Assembly: GCA_020796225.1 (NCBI GenBank)
Contig: CM036765.1
Coordinates: 2,688,228-2,752,227, forward strand
Reading direction: 5' to 3'
Source of the DNA: Arion vulgaris
Taxonomy: Eukaryota; Mollusca; Gastropoda; Stylommatophora; Arionidae
Length of the DNA: 64,000 nucleotides
Position 1 is the first letter of the stretch; every line of letters begins with the position of its first letter. Under the pieces are notes generated by a model. That model did no database searches, was not told the origin of the DNA, and saw only the letters and a list, made by a program, of their open reading frames with translations. The position numbers and the translations under genes were made by a program. Shown one piece after another: positions 1-10,870 of this stretch.

Positions 1-32
1 TTGAAACAAGAAAACAACCTGTACTCTTCAAG

Positions 33-155
33 CAAGATGATCATCTTACCTCCCGCCACAAAGTAGTAACGCAAGATGGATACATCTTACCTCCCCGCTA
101 CAAAGTAGTAACGCAAGATGGATACATCTTACCTCCCCGCTACAAAGTAGTAACA
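33..155. repeat. 42-bp tandem repeat, about 3 copies
   Basis: Three successive copies of a 42-bp unit containing GCAAGATGGATACATCTTAC and CTACAAAGTAGTAACG. The first copy is slightly diverged. No parent TE is recognised. Confidence 0.85.
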
Positions 156-569
156 CTAAACAGAACATTAGTTAATTTTCTTCCTTTAAAACAAGATGAA
201 AAACGTATCCGGAAGTTGTGAAGTAAAACAGTATTAGAGAAGAGAGAAAGAAAGAAAACAATCTTAACTTTCTGAAGAAGCTGTTTGTTATTTTTTTCCC
301 TGAACTGCGTTTCATGCACTTGACAGCAGAGATGCATTAAATGAAACTTGCACGTTCGTTGTTGTCAATCAAAGATTGTCATTTACTCCGGCAGACATTG
401 TTCTGTCATATATCTTCTTACCAGATTGTGTGGGTTTTTTGAGGGTTTTTCCCCTGTTATATCTGATTTTTGCAGACATTTATTACAGACATATATGCGA
501 TCCCTTCATCTTTTTATTAACTCCGGCGCTCCCGGTTTGATTGGTTGAATGATAGGACCATCATCAAGG
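156..569. other. no recognisable feature
   Basis: AT-rich sequence with only short chance reading frames on both strands. I see no TE, RNA or exon signature. Confidence 0.5.
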
Positions 570-778
570 TCAAGATATTTTTTTAGGAATTTTATTTTTA
601 ATCTTTTCTAATGAATTTTGCCCGGGCAGCGGCTTTCCAGCCTGCTCTTCTCGATTTTGAACAGCCACGGGTTCTTTACATCCTCACATTGAACACGGGA
701 CCTATCGTCCCGCACATATAGTACTAGGAACTCGATCTCACCTACTCAGATCAGGGATCACTGGAAAAATATATAGAT
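570..778 (-). repeat. SINE-A fragment (body only)
   Basis: Reverse complement of the body shared with copies at 2697-3275, 39700-40790 and 43965-44415. It carries the GATCTCA/GTAGGTGAGATCGAGTTC block, the block ending in CGTAAAAGAACC-like sequence and the segment AGCAGGCTGGAAAGCCGCTG. The tRNA-like head is missing, so the copy is truncated near 778. Confidence 0.75.
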
Positions 779-844
779 GGCTGCACAAGGGAGCGAGAGC
801 CCTCTGTCACAGGTTCTCCAGCTGCCAGTTACAAGCCCGGATGA

Positions 845-985
845 GAGTAATTTGAATGCATTTGAAAATAGATGGCTGCAAAAAATAATGAACACAAAAT
901 GGTGCGAATTCAGAAAAGAAAGATGATCAGAGAATGTCTGGTTAATAACAAGTACCAGTTGTAATACGAAAACTCAACCATCACA
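845..985 (+). pseudogene. LINE C-terminal fragment
   Basis: The reading LNAFENRWLQKIM resembles LNALENRCLRKI in the better preserved LINE 3' end at 62150-62525. The C-terminal 'NRCLRKI' region downstream of RT is common in RTE-like LINEs. The frame is broken by stops and no RT motif remains. Confidence 0.5.
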
Positions 986-1088
986 TACACAGAATAGAAT
1001 AAAGCCTGCTAAGACTGCACAGTGTGCATGTCAGGCAGAAACACAGACTCAGCAGTCATGTCCATCATAAATACACCATTTAATCATT

Positions 1089-1760
1089 TATACGGATGGT
1101 TCGGTGATTCGACATGTGCGAGCTCATGGGCTTTCATGCTCAGGTCGGAGGTGATGTTGTGAAGAAAGACAGTGGTGGTTTTGCCGTGACTACGAGCAGT
1201 CTCACTATGGAAATCATGGCGGTTACCAAAGCGATGATTTGGCTAGAATCACAGACTTTTATCCATGCATGTTTTCTCAGTGTCTCAATGAGTATGCTCA
1301 GGAAGATTGAAACAGGATGGGCTAGGAGACATTGGATAGAATCGCTGGGGAGTCTAGACTGACAAAGATCAGTTTTATTTTGTGCAGGGCATGCAGGTGT
1401 AAGGGGAATGAACGTGCGATAGGCTTGCAGGTATGGCTGCTGTCCAAAGCGGACGAGCAATGGACCAGGCTGATATTATAAATTCCTTAAGGGAGAGAGG
1501 AGTGTACATGATTCACGTAATAGCGGTGAATCCACAACACTAACCAGACTGCAAGAACTCAAAGTTAAGTGTGGTGTAGCTCGACAAGAACGCTATGCTG
1601 GCAGACAAAGAAGAATTGTAAACCAACAAAGAACCGGTATCGTTAGTCGCCACACGCTGATGGACATACTGAGGAGAGATCGGAGCACTTATGGACTAAT
1701 TTGTTCGACGTGCAGTGATGGTGATCCGACGACTAAACTAAACTAAACTAAAACATACAC
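1089..1760 (+). pseudogene. RNase H domain of a non-LTR retrotransposon, decayed
   Basis: The segment begins with IYTDGSV, the first catalytic Asp block of an RNase H domain. It then shifts frame into a stretch with TMEIMAVTKAM, which holds the catalytic Glu. The third acidic block reads SVSMSML where the intact relative at 14536-15243 has SDSLSMI, so that Asp is lost. Downstream, past a stop and frame change, come HAGVRGNERADRLAG and the C-terminal tail. The end is a CTAAA-rich tail (1735-1752). RNase H would degrade the RNA strand during reverse transcription. This copy is dead and 5'-truncated. The segment around 1290-1335 is the single-copy form of the 44-bp unit amplified at 45838-46228. 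Confidence 0.88.
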
Positions 1761-1990
1761 CAACGAAACGACACATGGCCTCATGAAAGAAGCTTACAGA
1801 GCAAGCTATGGGTAGTTAACTCTCAAGAAACTCCAACTGACATGCAGCTTATAAAGCAACCCATTTCATGATTTAGACAAGCACACGAAACCGAATGTAA
1901 AGAAGAAGAAGAAGTAATAAGAAAGAGAAGATGGAGATATGTTGTGCATACTCTGAGAAAAAATAATCAAAAATCAGAAAGTAGTTATTG
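1761..1990. other. no recognisable feature
   Basis: Low-complexity AAGAAGAAG stretch near 1901 and otherwise unassigned sequence. Confidence 0.45.
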
Positions 1991-1992
1991 TA

Positions 1993-2246
1993 CAGGGTGT
2001 TCAAGATAAAAGCAGCCTCGTCGTTGAGGAAGCATCGTCGTCAAGGGAGCTAATCTGGCATATGTTTATGAAAATGAGGTCAAGGTTGTGTGATGGTGTG
2101 TAATTGCAGTGCGGGATGGGGCGATGAACAAGCGTGACGTAGGAGAAGCTAATTAGAACTCATTTAAATAGTAAATATAAACAACGCAATAAGTAACTGG
2201 CAACTTTTGATTTGCCACTCGGACCGCTTTTATCTTGAAGACCCTG
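1993..2246. mobile_element. MITE with TA target duplication, copy 1
   Basis: Inverted termini CAGGGTGTTCAAGATAAAAG (left) and CTTTTATCTTGAAGACCCTG (right) bound 254 bp and are flanked by TA on both sides (1991-1992, 2247-2248). No coding capacity. TA target and short TIRs fit a non-autonomous Tc1/mariner-superfamily element. A degraded second copy is at 55931-56176. Confidence 0.88.
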
Positions 2247-2494
2247 TAGTTGTGGGACTGATTAACGTAATGCAGAAGTGTTCGCTTCTTGACTAGAACA
2301 CAAGTGGGCTGTGGGCTCAATCCTACATTCGACGTTCTACACATTGAGAAACGTAATTGGCCATCCTACCCCTGTACATTATGGTCTAGAAATTGAAAAG
2401 AACTAATTTCATAGCTGAAAAGGCTATGGGAAATGGTATTTTATTATTAGACACTGTAGTGAGAGACAGAGAGTTCAAGAAAGGAAGAACTCCA

Positions 2495-2612
2495 TAGTGA
2501 CCATCCGAGACAAACTTTACTGAGAGAGAGGCGAGAAATATCGGAAGAGATTGAATGAGTAGCCCAGGATAAAGCGGTATGGATAATTGTCTAGCATGTT
2601 CTACATAACGCA
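2495..2612 (+). pseudogene. LINE 3'-terminal fragment
   Basis: Reads through RERREISEEIE and AQDKAVW, close to the AQDRVVW-like end of the LINE copies at 32135, 49755 and 62150-62525. Only the final codons and 3' end survive. Confidence 0.5.
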
Positions 2613-2696
2613 AATAAATACAACAGCAACAACAATGTTTGACATGTCTGCTCAGTAATAAGATTTGGCACGCTGATGGAACATATTGCTATTGGT

Positions 2697-3275
2697 TCAG
2701 GGTCTCTGTGGCGAAGAGGTTTAGTGCTCGTCTCTCGTGACAAAGGTACCAGGTTTGATCCCTCGTGGAATCAACTGGATATTTTTCCAGAGATCCCTGA
2801 TCTCAGTGTAGGTAAGATCGAGTTCTAGTCCTATCAGAGATCCCTGATCTCAGTGTAGGTAAGATCGAGTTCCTAGTCCTATCAGAGATCCCTGATCTCA
2901 GTGTAGGTAAGATCGAGTTCCTAGTCCTATCAGAGATCCCTGATCTCAGTGTAGGTAAGATCGAGTTCCTAGTCCTATCGAAGATGGACGATAAAACGTA
3001 AGTACCGTGCTAAAATTGATCACGTAAAAGAACCCAGTTCAACATGGAGATTATCAGGCTGGAAAGCTGCTACCCGAGCAAAACTTTATTAGAAAGAATT
3101 TTAAATAAAATTCCTACAAAAATATCTTTACCATCTTTTCAAATTACATTGGGGATCCTCGCCGGTGCTACGGAGTTCGTGCACTGCAGCTGAAATCTTC
3201 CTGTGTAAGAAAGAGATCGGAGCACACATGTTTACTCACCGAAGTGCAAAGATGATCAATTAATCAATCATGGTG
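2697..3275 (+). mobile_element. SINE-A, full-length copy with internal expansion
   Basis: The head (2700-2765) resembles a tRNA-derived RNA polymerase III promoter: A box within TGGCGAAGAGGTTTAGTGC and B box GGTTTGATCCC. The body carries the GATCTCAGTGTAGG block, GACGATAAAACGTA, AGGCTGGAAAGCTGCTACC and GCTACGGAGTTCGTGC. The 3' tail is ATCA-rich (AATTAATCAATCA). Family members are at 570, 5655, 26898, 39700 and 43965. One 48-bp body segment is tandemly repeated in this copy. Confidence 0.85.
2790..2982 (+). repeat. 48-bp tandem repeat inside SINE-A, about 4 copies
   Basis: Units run CAGAGATCCCTGATCTCAGT through CTAGTCCTAT. The same segment occurs once in the SINE-A copy at about 44050-44105, so this is a copy-specific expansion of TE sequence. 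Confidence 0.92.
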
Positions 3276-3279
3276 AAGT

Positions 3280-3600
3280 AAGCGTATTCCATCACAGGCA
3301 GAACATGTTACATTATGTAAGGTCGTGTTGACATTTGAGATTTGTGTGACCATGTGGTCTGCTATACGGCCGCAAGAGCGTTCATTTTTCAATCTATATT
3401 TTTGAAGAGTTCAGAGTTCAGGAAACAGCTAATTAGCGTGTATCCAGCACATCACTGCTACAATACGCTTTAACTCACGGATTATGCTATACAATCGATT
3501 TATGGTGATTGATCGATTGATTGATTGATTGGATAATCATCATTGCAATTCAGTGAATAACAATGTTTGTTCCGATCTCTTTCTTATACAGGAAGCAATT
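3280..3600. other. unassigned, with short GATT microsatellite
   Basis: A (GATT)n run lies at about 3507-3535. It could be the tail of a lost minus-strand SINE. Nothing else is recognised. Confidence 0.4.
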
Positions 3601-3619
3601 CAGTAACATGTCAACATGA

Positions 3620-3705
3620 AAAATTCAACAAGCTCCATAGTTACACATGTGACCAGCCAGGAGGATCACATGTGAACTGTGTAACTATGGAGCTTGTTGA
3701 ATTTT
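3620..3705. repeat. long hairpin-forming inverted repeat
   Basis: Arms 3620-3646 and 3679-3705 are perfect 27-bp reverse complements. Pairing continues inward through ACATGTGA/TCACATGT after a bulge of about 7 nt, leaving a short loop around CCAGCCAGGAGGA. No TE is recognised around it. Confidence 0.9.
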
Positions 3706-3779
3706 GGTCGAAATGTTATTTTAATCTTTTAGTGAATTTGTTTTTGCACTCTCCTTAACTTTGACACAAACAGTTAGAA

Positions 3780-4135
3780 CAGCGTCAGACAACAACCGGA
3801 AACCAGGACACTGGGCAACAACCCGGTAACAGTGTGACGTCAAAAGAAGAATTAATTTTTTTGCGCAGTGGCTGTTCTTCTTCTTCTTTTCGTACTGTCA
3901 TGCCTGCTACCGGGTTTTGCCCAGTGTCGTCACACTGCTACCGGGTTGTTGCCCAGTGTCGTCACACTGCTACCGGGTTGCTGCCCAGTGTCGTCACACT
4001 GCTTGACCGTAGGGTTGCTTGCCTCAGTGTCAGTCACACTGCTACCGGGTTGTTGCCCAGTGTCGTCCACTGCTACCGGTTGTTGCCAGTGTCTCCACTG
4101 CTACGGGTTGCAGCCCAGTGTCGTGGTTTTCTGTT
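3780..4135 (-). repeat. 32-bp minisatellite in a LINE 3' untranslated region
   Basis: About 7 imperfect copies of a 32-bp unit with GCTACCGGGTTGTTGCCCAG, some with indels. The unamplified equivalent sits at 29565-29600 beyond the end of a LINE C-terminal frame. This array therefore lies just past the 3' end of the reverse-strand LINE at 4189-5570. Confidence 0.85.
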
Positions 4136-4188
4136 TTTGTGTTGTGCTGTGCTGTTCTGATGGCTTGTGTGATTGTTATTTTTGCTCT

Positions 4189-5570
4189 TTAACAGGATTC
4201 TGCTATGCCATCTAACCATCTTTTTCGTGGTCTTCCTCTTGCCTTCTTTCCCGATGTTCTGTTGTAGAAGACTCTGTATACTGTGACGTTTGGATGCATT
4301 CTTATTAAGTGGCCAACCACTTCATTCTTTGTTTCTCGATGTAATTCAAGCAAGATTCTGTGCCAACTTTTTTTCTTATGCTGATATTGGTGACTGTCTT
4401 TTCTGTTTTTGTTGGTAACTTTTCGCAGGCAACGCATTTCACATGTAGTTATTTTTATGACTGCGCTTTGCTCAATGTCCATGTTTGGCTCTGGTAACAC
4501 AGAGTAGGTATAAAAATGCTGTTGATCATCTGTTGCTTAGTTGCCTATGATATTTTTGGGTGCCTTAACAGTGGGGCTAGCTGGAAGGTTACAGCATTTG
4601 CTTTTGTACTCTAGCCTCTATCTCTCTATCTAGTCTTCCATCTTCTGTGAATATGCTTCCTAAGTATTTGAATTCTTTCACTTGGTTTATTTTAGTGCCA
4701 TTGACATGGATGTCTAGATTATTATGTTTTCTTCCCATATTCATTATTTCTGTTTTAGTGTTGTTGATTTTCATGTCATGTTTTACACAATTTTTTTCAA
4801 AGTGTCAATATGATGTTGTAGATCTTGTTAATTTTGATGTATCAGGCACTGGTCATCTGCAAAAAGCAGTTCATTTATTTCATCATTATCTGAATTTGAC
4901 TCTTGAGTTATTTTATCCATATATGCAATAAAGAGTAGTGGTGAGAGGACACAACCTTGTCTAACACCTGATGTAATGGAGAACCAGTCGGTCATTACTT
5001 CTGCTGTTCTTACTGTACTCTGACTATCTTGATATAAGGCCATGATATTACCTAATAGTTGTCCCTGGGCGCCATATTCTTCAAGGATCTTCCATAGTTT
5101 GCACCTGTTTACTCTATCAAATGTCTTTTCTTGGTCTATAAATATAAACTGTTTACTTTGATTGTATTCAATTGTTTGTTCGCAGATCTGTCTTAGTGTA
5201 AATATTGCGTCTGTGCAGCTCTTACCCCTCCTAAACCCAAACTGGCTATTACTTAACTGGGGCTCTAATATATGTCTTGCTCTTCGCTCCAATATTTTTG
5301 CAAACATTTTCCTATATGGCTCAAAAGAGAGATACCCTGTATGTTTCACACTCTCTTTTGTCACCCTTGTTCTTCCATATTGGGACTATAATAGCTCTCT
5401 GCCAGTCATCTGAAGCTTCTTGTGCTTCCCAAGCTATGTTAAAAATTCTATTCAGCCATGTTATTGTTGTTGTCTTACACGCAAGTAACATTTCTGTTGT
5501 TATACCATCTATCCCTTCTGCCTTCCTTCTTTTGCTTTGATTTAGTGCCATTTCAACTTCGGATTCTAAA
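4189..5570 (-). pseudogene. non-LTR retrotransposon RT pseudogene (RTE-like), 5'-truncated
   Basis: On the minus strand the frames give, in order: RRKAEGIDGITTEML and WKNKGDKRECETYR at the RT N-terminus; GFRRGKSCTDAIFTLRQ; FIDQEKTFDRV with the first catalytic Asp; SGVRQGCVLSPLLF; and LLFADDQ with the catalytic Asp pair. The C-terminal part follows with KEFKYLGSIFTEDGRLDREI and GHLIRMHPNVTVYR...GKKARGRPRKRWLDGI. RT would copy element RNA at a nicked target. There are at least three frameshifts and no endonuclease domain, since the copy ends near 5570. Homologous 3' ends are at 29315-29580, 32340-33850, 46680-46940 and 59590-60020. Confidence 0.92.
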
Positions 5571-5654
5571 ATGTGTTCAACCTACTATTATCAATTTTCA
5601 ATGGCCAAGTGTTATTTTATGTATTCAACTTGAACAGGGGAACCTAGTGTTATT

Positions 5655-5800
5655 CTTCATCTCCGATATGACTAGGAACTCGACCTCATCTACATTGAGA
5701 TCAGGAATCTCTTAAAAAATATTCCGATTGCTCCACGGGAGATACGAACTGAAAACATTTGAATCAAGGATCGATCCCCTGTCCTACACTGACCTACATG
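5655..5800 (-). repeat. SINE-A fragment (head and start of body)
   Basis: Reverse-strand match to the SINE-A GATCTCA...CTAGTC block, followed by a diverged head containing GGATCGATCCCC in the B-box position. Confidence 0.6.
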
Positions 5801-6051
5801 ATTTATCTGCGTTCTCTAGTCGACGCTGTAAAGACATGACTAAGTGAAGGTCATTTTTGGAGAGATAGCCGTTTGTGCTCTTACAAAAAAACCATCTCGT
5901 CTGCAGAGCTAGACAATGGATGCTTAGTAATAAAGATTTGTGGAACGAATCCTGTGTTTAGTCAATTATTTTTCCGTAGGTTCTTAATACTTGTTTACCT
6001 GTCTTATTTATCTACCCGCAACAGGGAGTCTGAAACTTTAACTTAGGTTCT
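5801..6051. other. no recognisable feature
   Basis: No TE or coding signal seen. Confidence 0.4.
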
Positions 6052-7946
6052 GCTACACTTACAGATATGAGATGTAGCACAGTACACTTACAGATATGAG
6101 ATGTAGCACAGTACACTTACAGATATGAGAGACGATGTAGCACAGTACACTTACAGATATGAGAGACGATCTAGTACAGTACACTTACAGATATGAGAGA
6201 CGATGTAGTACAGTACACTTACAGATATGAGAGACGATGTAGCACAGTACACTTACAGATATGAGAGACGATCTAGTACAGTACACTTACAGATATGAGA
6301 GACAATGTAGCACATTACACTTACAGATATGAGAGACGATGTAGCACAGTACACTTACAGATATGAGAGACAATGTAGTACAGTACACTTACAGATATGA
6401 GAGACGATGTAGTACAGTACACTTACAGATATGAGAGACGATGTAGCACAGTACACTTACAGATATGAGAGACGATGTAGCACAGTACACTTACAGATAT
6501 GAGAGACGATGTAGCACAGTACACTTACAGATATGAGAGACGATGTAAAACAGTACACTTACAGATGAGAGACGATGTAGTACAGTACACTTACAGATAT
6601 GAGATGTAGCACAGTACACTTACAGATATGAGAGAAGATCTAGTACAGTACACTTACAGATATGAGAGACGATGTAGCACAGTACACTTACAGACATGAG
6701 AGACGATTTAGCACAGTACACTTACAGATATGAGATGTAGCACAGTACACTTACAGATATGAGAGAAGATCTAGTACAGTACACTTACAGATATGAGAGA
6801 CGATGTAGCACAGTACACTTACAGAAATGAGAGACGATGTAGCACAGTACACTTACAGACATGAGAGACGATTTAGTACAGTACACTTACAGACATTGAG
6901 ACGATGTAGCACAAGTACACTTACAGATATGAGATGTAGCACATACACCTTACAGACATGGAACATTTGCTGTCATGTACCTTACAGATATGAGATGTAG
7001 CACAGTACACTTACAGATCTGAGAGATCTGTACAGTACCTTACAGACATGCAGAACGAGGGCCATTACACTTACAGACATAGAGACGATTTACACAGTAC
7101 ACTTACAACGTATGAGAACGATGTAGCACAGTACACTTACAGACATGAGAACGATTTGCTCATATGCAACTTACAGATATGAGAGACGATGTGTAGCACC
7201 GTACCTTTCTACATGAGAGACAATTTAGCATCAGTACACTTACAGATATGAGAGACGATTCAGCACAGTACACTTACAGACAAGTAGATCGATGTAGCAC
7301 AGTACACTTATAGATATGAGAGACAATGTAGCACAGTCACTTACAGACACTAGAGACTGATTTAGCACAGTACACTTACAGATATGAGAGACGTGTATCA
7401 CAGCTACACTTACAGACATGAGAACGATGTGAGCACAGTAACTTACAGACATGAAGACGATGTAGCACAGTACACTTACAGACATGAAAGACGATTTAGC
7501 ACTGAGTACACTTACAGATATGAGAGACGATGTATACATGACCTTAAGATATGGAGAGACGTTGTGCACTAGTACACTTACAGATAGAAACGATGTAGTA
7601 AGTACACTTACAGATATGAGAGACGATGTAGTACAGTACACTTACAGATATGAGAACATTTAGCTAGGTCACTTACAGAATGAGAGACGATTTAGTACAG
7701 TACACTTACAGATATGAGAGACGATGTAGTACAGTACACTTACAGATATGAGAGACGATTTAGCACAGTACACTTACAGATATGAGAGACGATGTAGTAC
7801 AGTACACTTACAGATATGAGAGACGATTTAGCACAGTACACTTACAGACATGAGAGACGATTTAGTACAGTACACTTACAGATATGAGAGACGATGTAGT
7901 ACAGTACACTTACAGATATGAGAGACGATTTAGCACAGTACACTTG
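6052..7946. repeat. 34-bp satellite, about 55 copies
   Basis: The unit is CAGTACACTTACAGATATGA plus GAGACGATGTAGCA, with some shorter units lacking GAGACG. The array is uniform at both ends. From about 6890 to 7660 it shows many scattered single-base indels and substitutions. The parent is not recognised. Confidence 0.95.
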
Positions 7947-8231
7947 CGTCTTAGATGTGGGATGCCAGACTGGAAACCCCAAATATGAAAAGGGATTGGT
8001 GTTTTTATTTACAGCAATACCTCTAGGGTCGACCAAACCTGAATTAAGTATCAGAACAAGAGTGCGATATAAAGGTAGCCGGCGTGATGTTGAAACCATC
8101 ATTCATCGTGAGCTGTTGGTTAATGAAATATACAAATCTAACACTGCATTCCCGAACCTGCTACATTCTTTAAAAACATGGTTTTTTTTATTGACTTTCT
8201 CTTGGGAATTGCAAAGTGATGTTTGTAAATA
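7947..8231. other. unrecognised spacer
   Basis: A 285-bp stretch between two arrays. It is partly open on both strands but I recognise no family. Confidence 0.3.
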
Positions 8232-8294
8232 GCTATGGGCTAGAGAGTTATTTTAATAGAACGCATCTTCTATAAATAGCTATGGGCTAGAGCA

Positions 8295-8655
8295 CAGCCA
8301 GGCTCTAGCACAGGCCAGACAACTGGCCGGGTATTCCCTGACCTAGATAAGAAAAGGGATCTGGAAATTATAGATGTTTGATAGAACACTGCACGTTTTT
8401 TTCAATTTTGCTCAATTCTGTGAGTCTATGGTTATTTATTGGTGAAAAATATTTATAATATTGATATTCCTTATTGTTAAACTTAACTTGTTGCATAATA
8501 TAACTTCGAGTTAGCATTTTGTGTTGATTTTAAAATGAATTCGTCTATATACACCAATACTGGAATGCGAGGTCATGTGGTGTAGTTGGGGTCTGATTTC
8601 CCACAATTCTTACCTGAGCCCGAAGGCCCAGTAGTTTATAGTTGGCTCTGGCTAG
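8295..8655 (-). mobile_element. SINE-B copy, reverse strand
   Basis: Reverse complement of the repeat at 12240-12602. Shared blocks include CTACTGGGCCTTCGGGCTCA, ATAGACGAATTCATTTTAAA and CGGCCAGTTGTCTGGCCTGT. The tRNA-like head seen in the copy at 39118 is absent. Confidence 0.88.
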
Positions 8656-8759
8656 AGTGTTATTTTAATAGAACGCATCTTCTATAAATGCTAGGGCTAA
8701 GTGTTATTTAATAGACGTATCTTCTATAAATAGCTATGGGCTAGAGTGTTATTTTGGTA

Positions 8760-9110
8760 CTTTGTCATTAGCCGGCAGCAAAAAGACCTGAACAACGACT
8801 TCCGGGAAAACCCTGGGTATCCCGTAGGCGTGTCGGGGATTGTCCGGTGATTTCCAAAGGTCGAACAGTCAGTGCGGTTTATTCCATTTGCGTTTTTAGG
8901 GGTTTCATGTTGAAAAAACTTCCTTTCGTTTTCGCCTTTTTTTCTTTTTAATTAAGTTCTGGCGTCTTGAGATGGGTAACAATGGGTAACAATCCCAAAC
9001 TCAACAATCACAAGCTTTTAAATTTTGTGGCAGTATATCTGTGGCAATTAATTGCCTGTTTTTTTCTAAAAATAGATCTTCCTGTCAGTTGCAGCCGACT
9101 AATGACAAAG
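8760..9110. mobile_element. 351-bp MITE with TA target duplication
   Basis: Left end CTTTGTCATTAGCCGGC and right end GCCGACTAATGACAAAG are near-perfect inverted repeats flanked by TA. There is no transposase frame. The element splits a 47-bp repeat unit, which gives an independent insertion boundary. Confidence 0.82.
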
Positions 9111-9194
9111 TATCGTTATGGTAATAGAATGCATCTTCTATAAATAAGCACATTTGTGTCCTTGTCCTGCGTTCGGTTTCTTCTTCTATGTTCA

Positions 9195-9582
9195 TGTTGT
9201 TTATATTAGTGAAACACGTACAAACAAAGTACTATAGTTTTACAAAATACAGAAACAGTGACGATAAACAGCAACGTTTCGACCAACAAGGCCTTTATCA
9301 AGCAAACGAACAAACAGGAGTGACAAATTAAAATGAAACACAAATGGACGACCAAATACCAACGTATCTAAGAAAATCTGGAAGAAAAACGAATAACGAA
9401 ATAAATGTAACACAAAAACACACATAAAAACTAGAAATAGAACGGAAAAAAACAATGAAACATCTAGTAAATATATAACTTGAATACATGCAACATATAC
9501 CCATATAGATTACAAAGCATGGGAAGAGAAAGTACTAAGAAGCATAAGAATGTAATACATGCAACATATACCCATATATATT
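9195..9582 (-). mobile_element. Penelope-like element terminal region, copy 1
   Basis: Closely matches 24655-25080, the region downstream of the Penelope-like coding sequence. It shares CAACGTTTCGACCAACAAGG, CCTTTATCAAGCAAACGAAC and GAAAGTACTAAGAAGCATAA. There is no RT or GIY-YIG frame, so this is a terminal fragment. Confidence 0.8.
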
Positions 9583-9722
9583 ATTGGTGAAAAATATTTA
9601 TAATATTGATATTCCTTATTGTTAAACTTAACTTGTTGCATAATATAACTTCGAGTTAGCATTTTGTGTTGATTTTAAAATGAATTCGTCTATATACAAC
9701 AATACTGGAATGCGAGGAATTG
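9583..9722 (-). repeat. SINE-B fragment
   Basis: Nearly identical to the central part of the SINE-B at 8295-8655, from ATTGGTGAAAAATATTTATA to ACTGGAATGCGAGG. It abuts the Penelope fragment. Confidence 0.85.
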
Positions 9723-9790
9723 TTTATATTAGCTAATATTAGATCCACATAGATACCAAAATTGTGTTAGAGTAAGATTGAGTTAGAGTA

Positions 9791-10241
9791 GCGTTTTCCA
9801 AAGTGGGCGGTACCGCTCCCCGGTGAGCGCTGAAACGTTCTAGGGGCGCGATAGTGGGTTCAGAAGAATTAGGGGGTGTTCAGGCGATTAGGGGTCGATG
9901 GCTCCTTAAAGAAGAAATTGATAATAAATATTTTAACAATAATTATTTTCGTGATTTTGCGATTGAATAATCATTTAAAATTTGAATTCTGCATTTAAAT
10001 TCATCTTATGCCCATCTTACACGATCTATTTTTTCATCAATGTTCTATTTCATGTTTATAATCATTTGAAAATTGACCACGTATTACAGAAATATATATA
10101 TCAATTTTCTATGTCAAAGAGAAAATAGAGCATATATATATGTTCGAAAGGAGGGCGTTGACAAACTGTTATAATGTGGAGGGCGTTACAAAGTTTATGT
10201 TGTGCAAAGTGGGCGGTGGGCCGAAAAAGTTTAGGAATCTA
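9791..10241. mobile_element. non-autonomous hAT-like element, 451 bp
   Basis: A 12-bp direct repeat, TGAGTTAGAGTA, flanks the segment at 9779-9790 and 10242-10253. Ends contain TTTTCCAAAGTGGGCGGTAC on the left and GTGGGCGGTGGG...AAGTTTAGGAATC on the right, with imperfect terminal inversion (TTCC.AAA). 'CCAAAGTGGGCGGTACCGC' ends are typical of hAT-type non-autonomous elements. The real 8-bp target duplication would lie within the 12-bp match. Confidence 0.6.
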
Positions 10242-10870
10242 TGAGTTAGAGTAATCATTAGTGAAATAATTCTGTGCTACTAAATTCATGAATAAGAACG
10301 TGTGGTCCGAGTCGACACCAGTTATCGATAGTCAAGCACACATTACCAACAGATAGTCTAAGCGCTGTTAACAACCACGTGACTTCAACAACAAGGCACG
10401 AATTCACGTTATAGTCTGTCCATTAATTCGTGAGCACGGTTGACATTAATTTTCTCGAAAACTGCCTGTTGGATATCAGTGATTTTTGCATGCAGCCTTA
10501 GAATATCCATGACGCTAAAATAAAGCTAACCAGTAGTTCATAGATGCTACGGATTTTGCACATCGGCGAATTCCTTTGATCTTTTATGACAATTGCAAAT
10601 ACGGGGCTCAAATTTTAGATTTTACAGTAATCCTTAGAATTTGTCCATGTCAATTCTATTCATAGGTGTATCTCCATATTAACTTGATAGGTCAAGTAAT
10701 TGAGTGTGTTGCCCTTTATGTGCAATCGTGAACTTGGATACAATATGCAACAGTTAGTCCTCCCTTCGGTCACCATTAGACCCCAGGGTGTCTTAACTTC
10801 ACCACAAATTGTATGATGGTAGACGCATTTGGATATGGAAATGTATACGTTGCTATTTCTCAGTCTGTAA

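Larger units (their letters stand above)
8232..9148. repeat. 47-bp repeat split by two insertions
   Basis: Units with TAGCTATGGGCTAGAGTGTT and AATAGAACGCATCTTCTATAAA lie at 8232-8293, 8656-8757 and 9115-9148. SINE-B (8295-8655) and a MITE (8760-9110) interrupt what was one short array. Confidence 0.8.

Noticed and set aside
2700..2765. tRNA gene
   Set aside because: A- and B-box-like motifs are present but no cloverleaf with matching acceptor stem. The same head recurs attached to SINE bodies at 39118 and 43965.
7947..8231. Overlapping open stretches on both strands between two arrays
   Set aside because: No similarity to any family I know, and the frames extend into the flanking 34-bp array.
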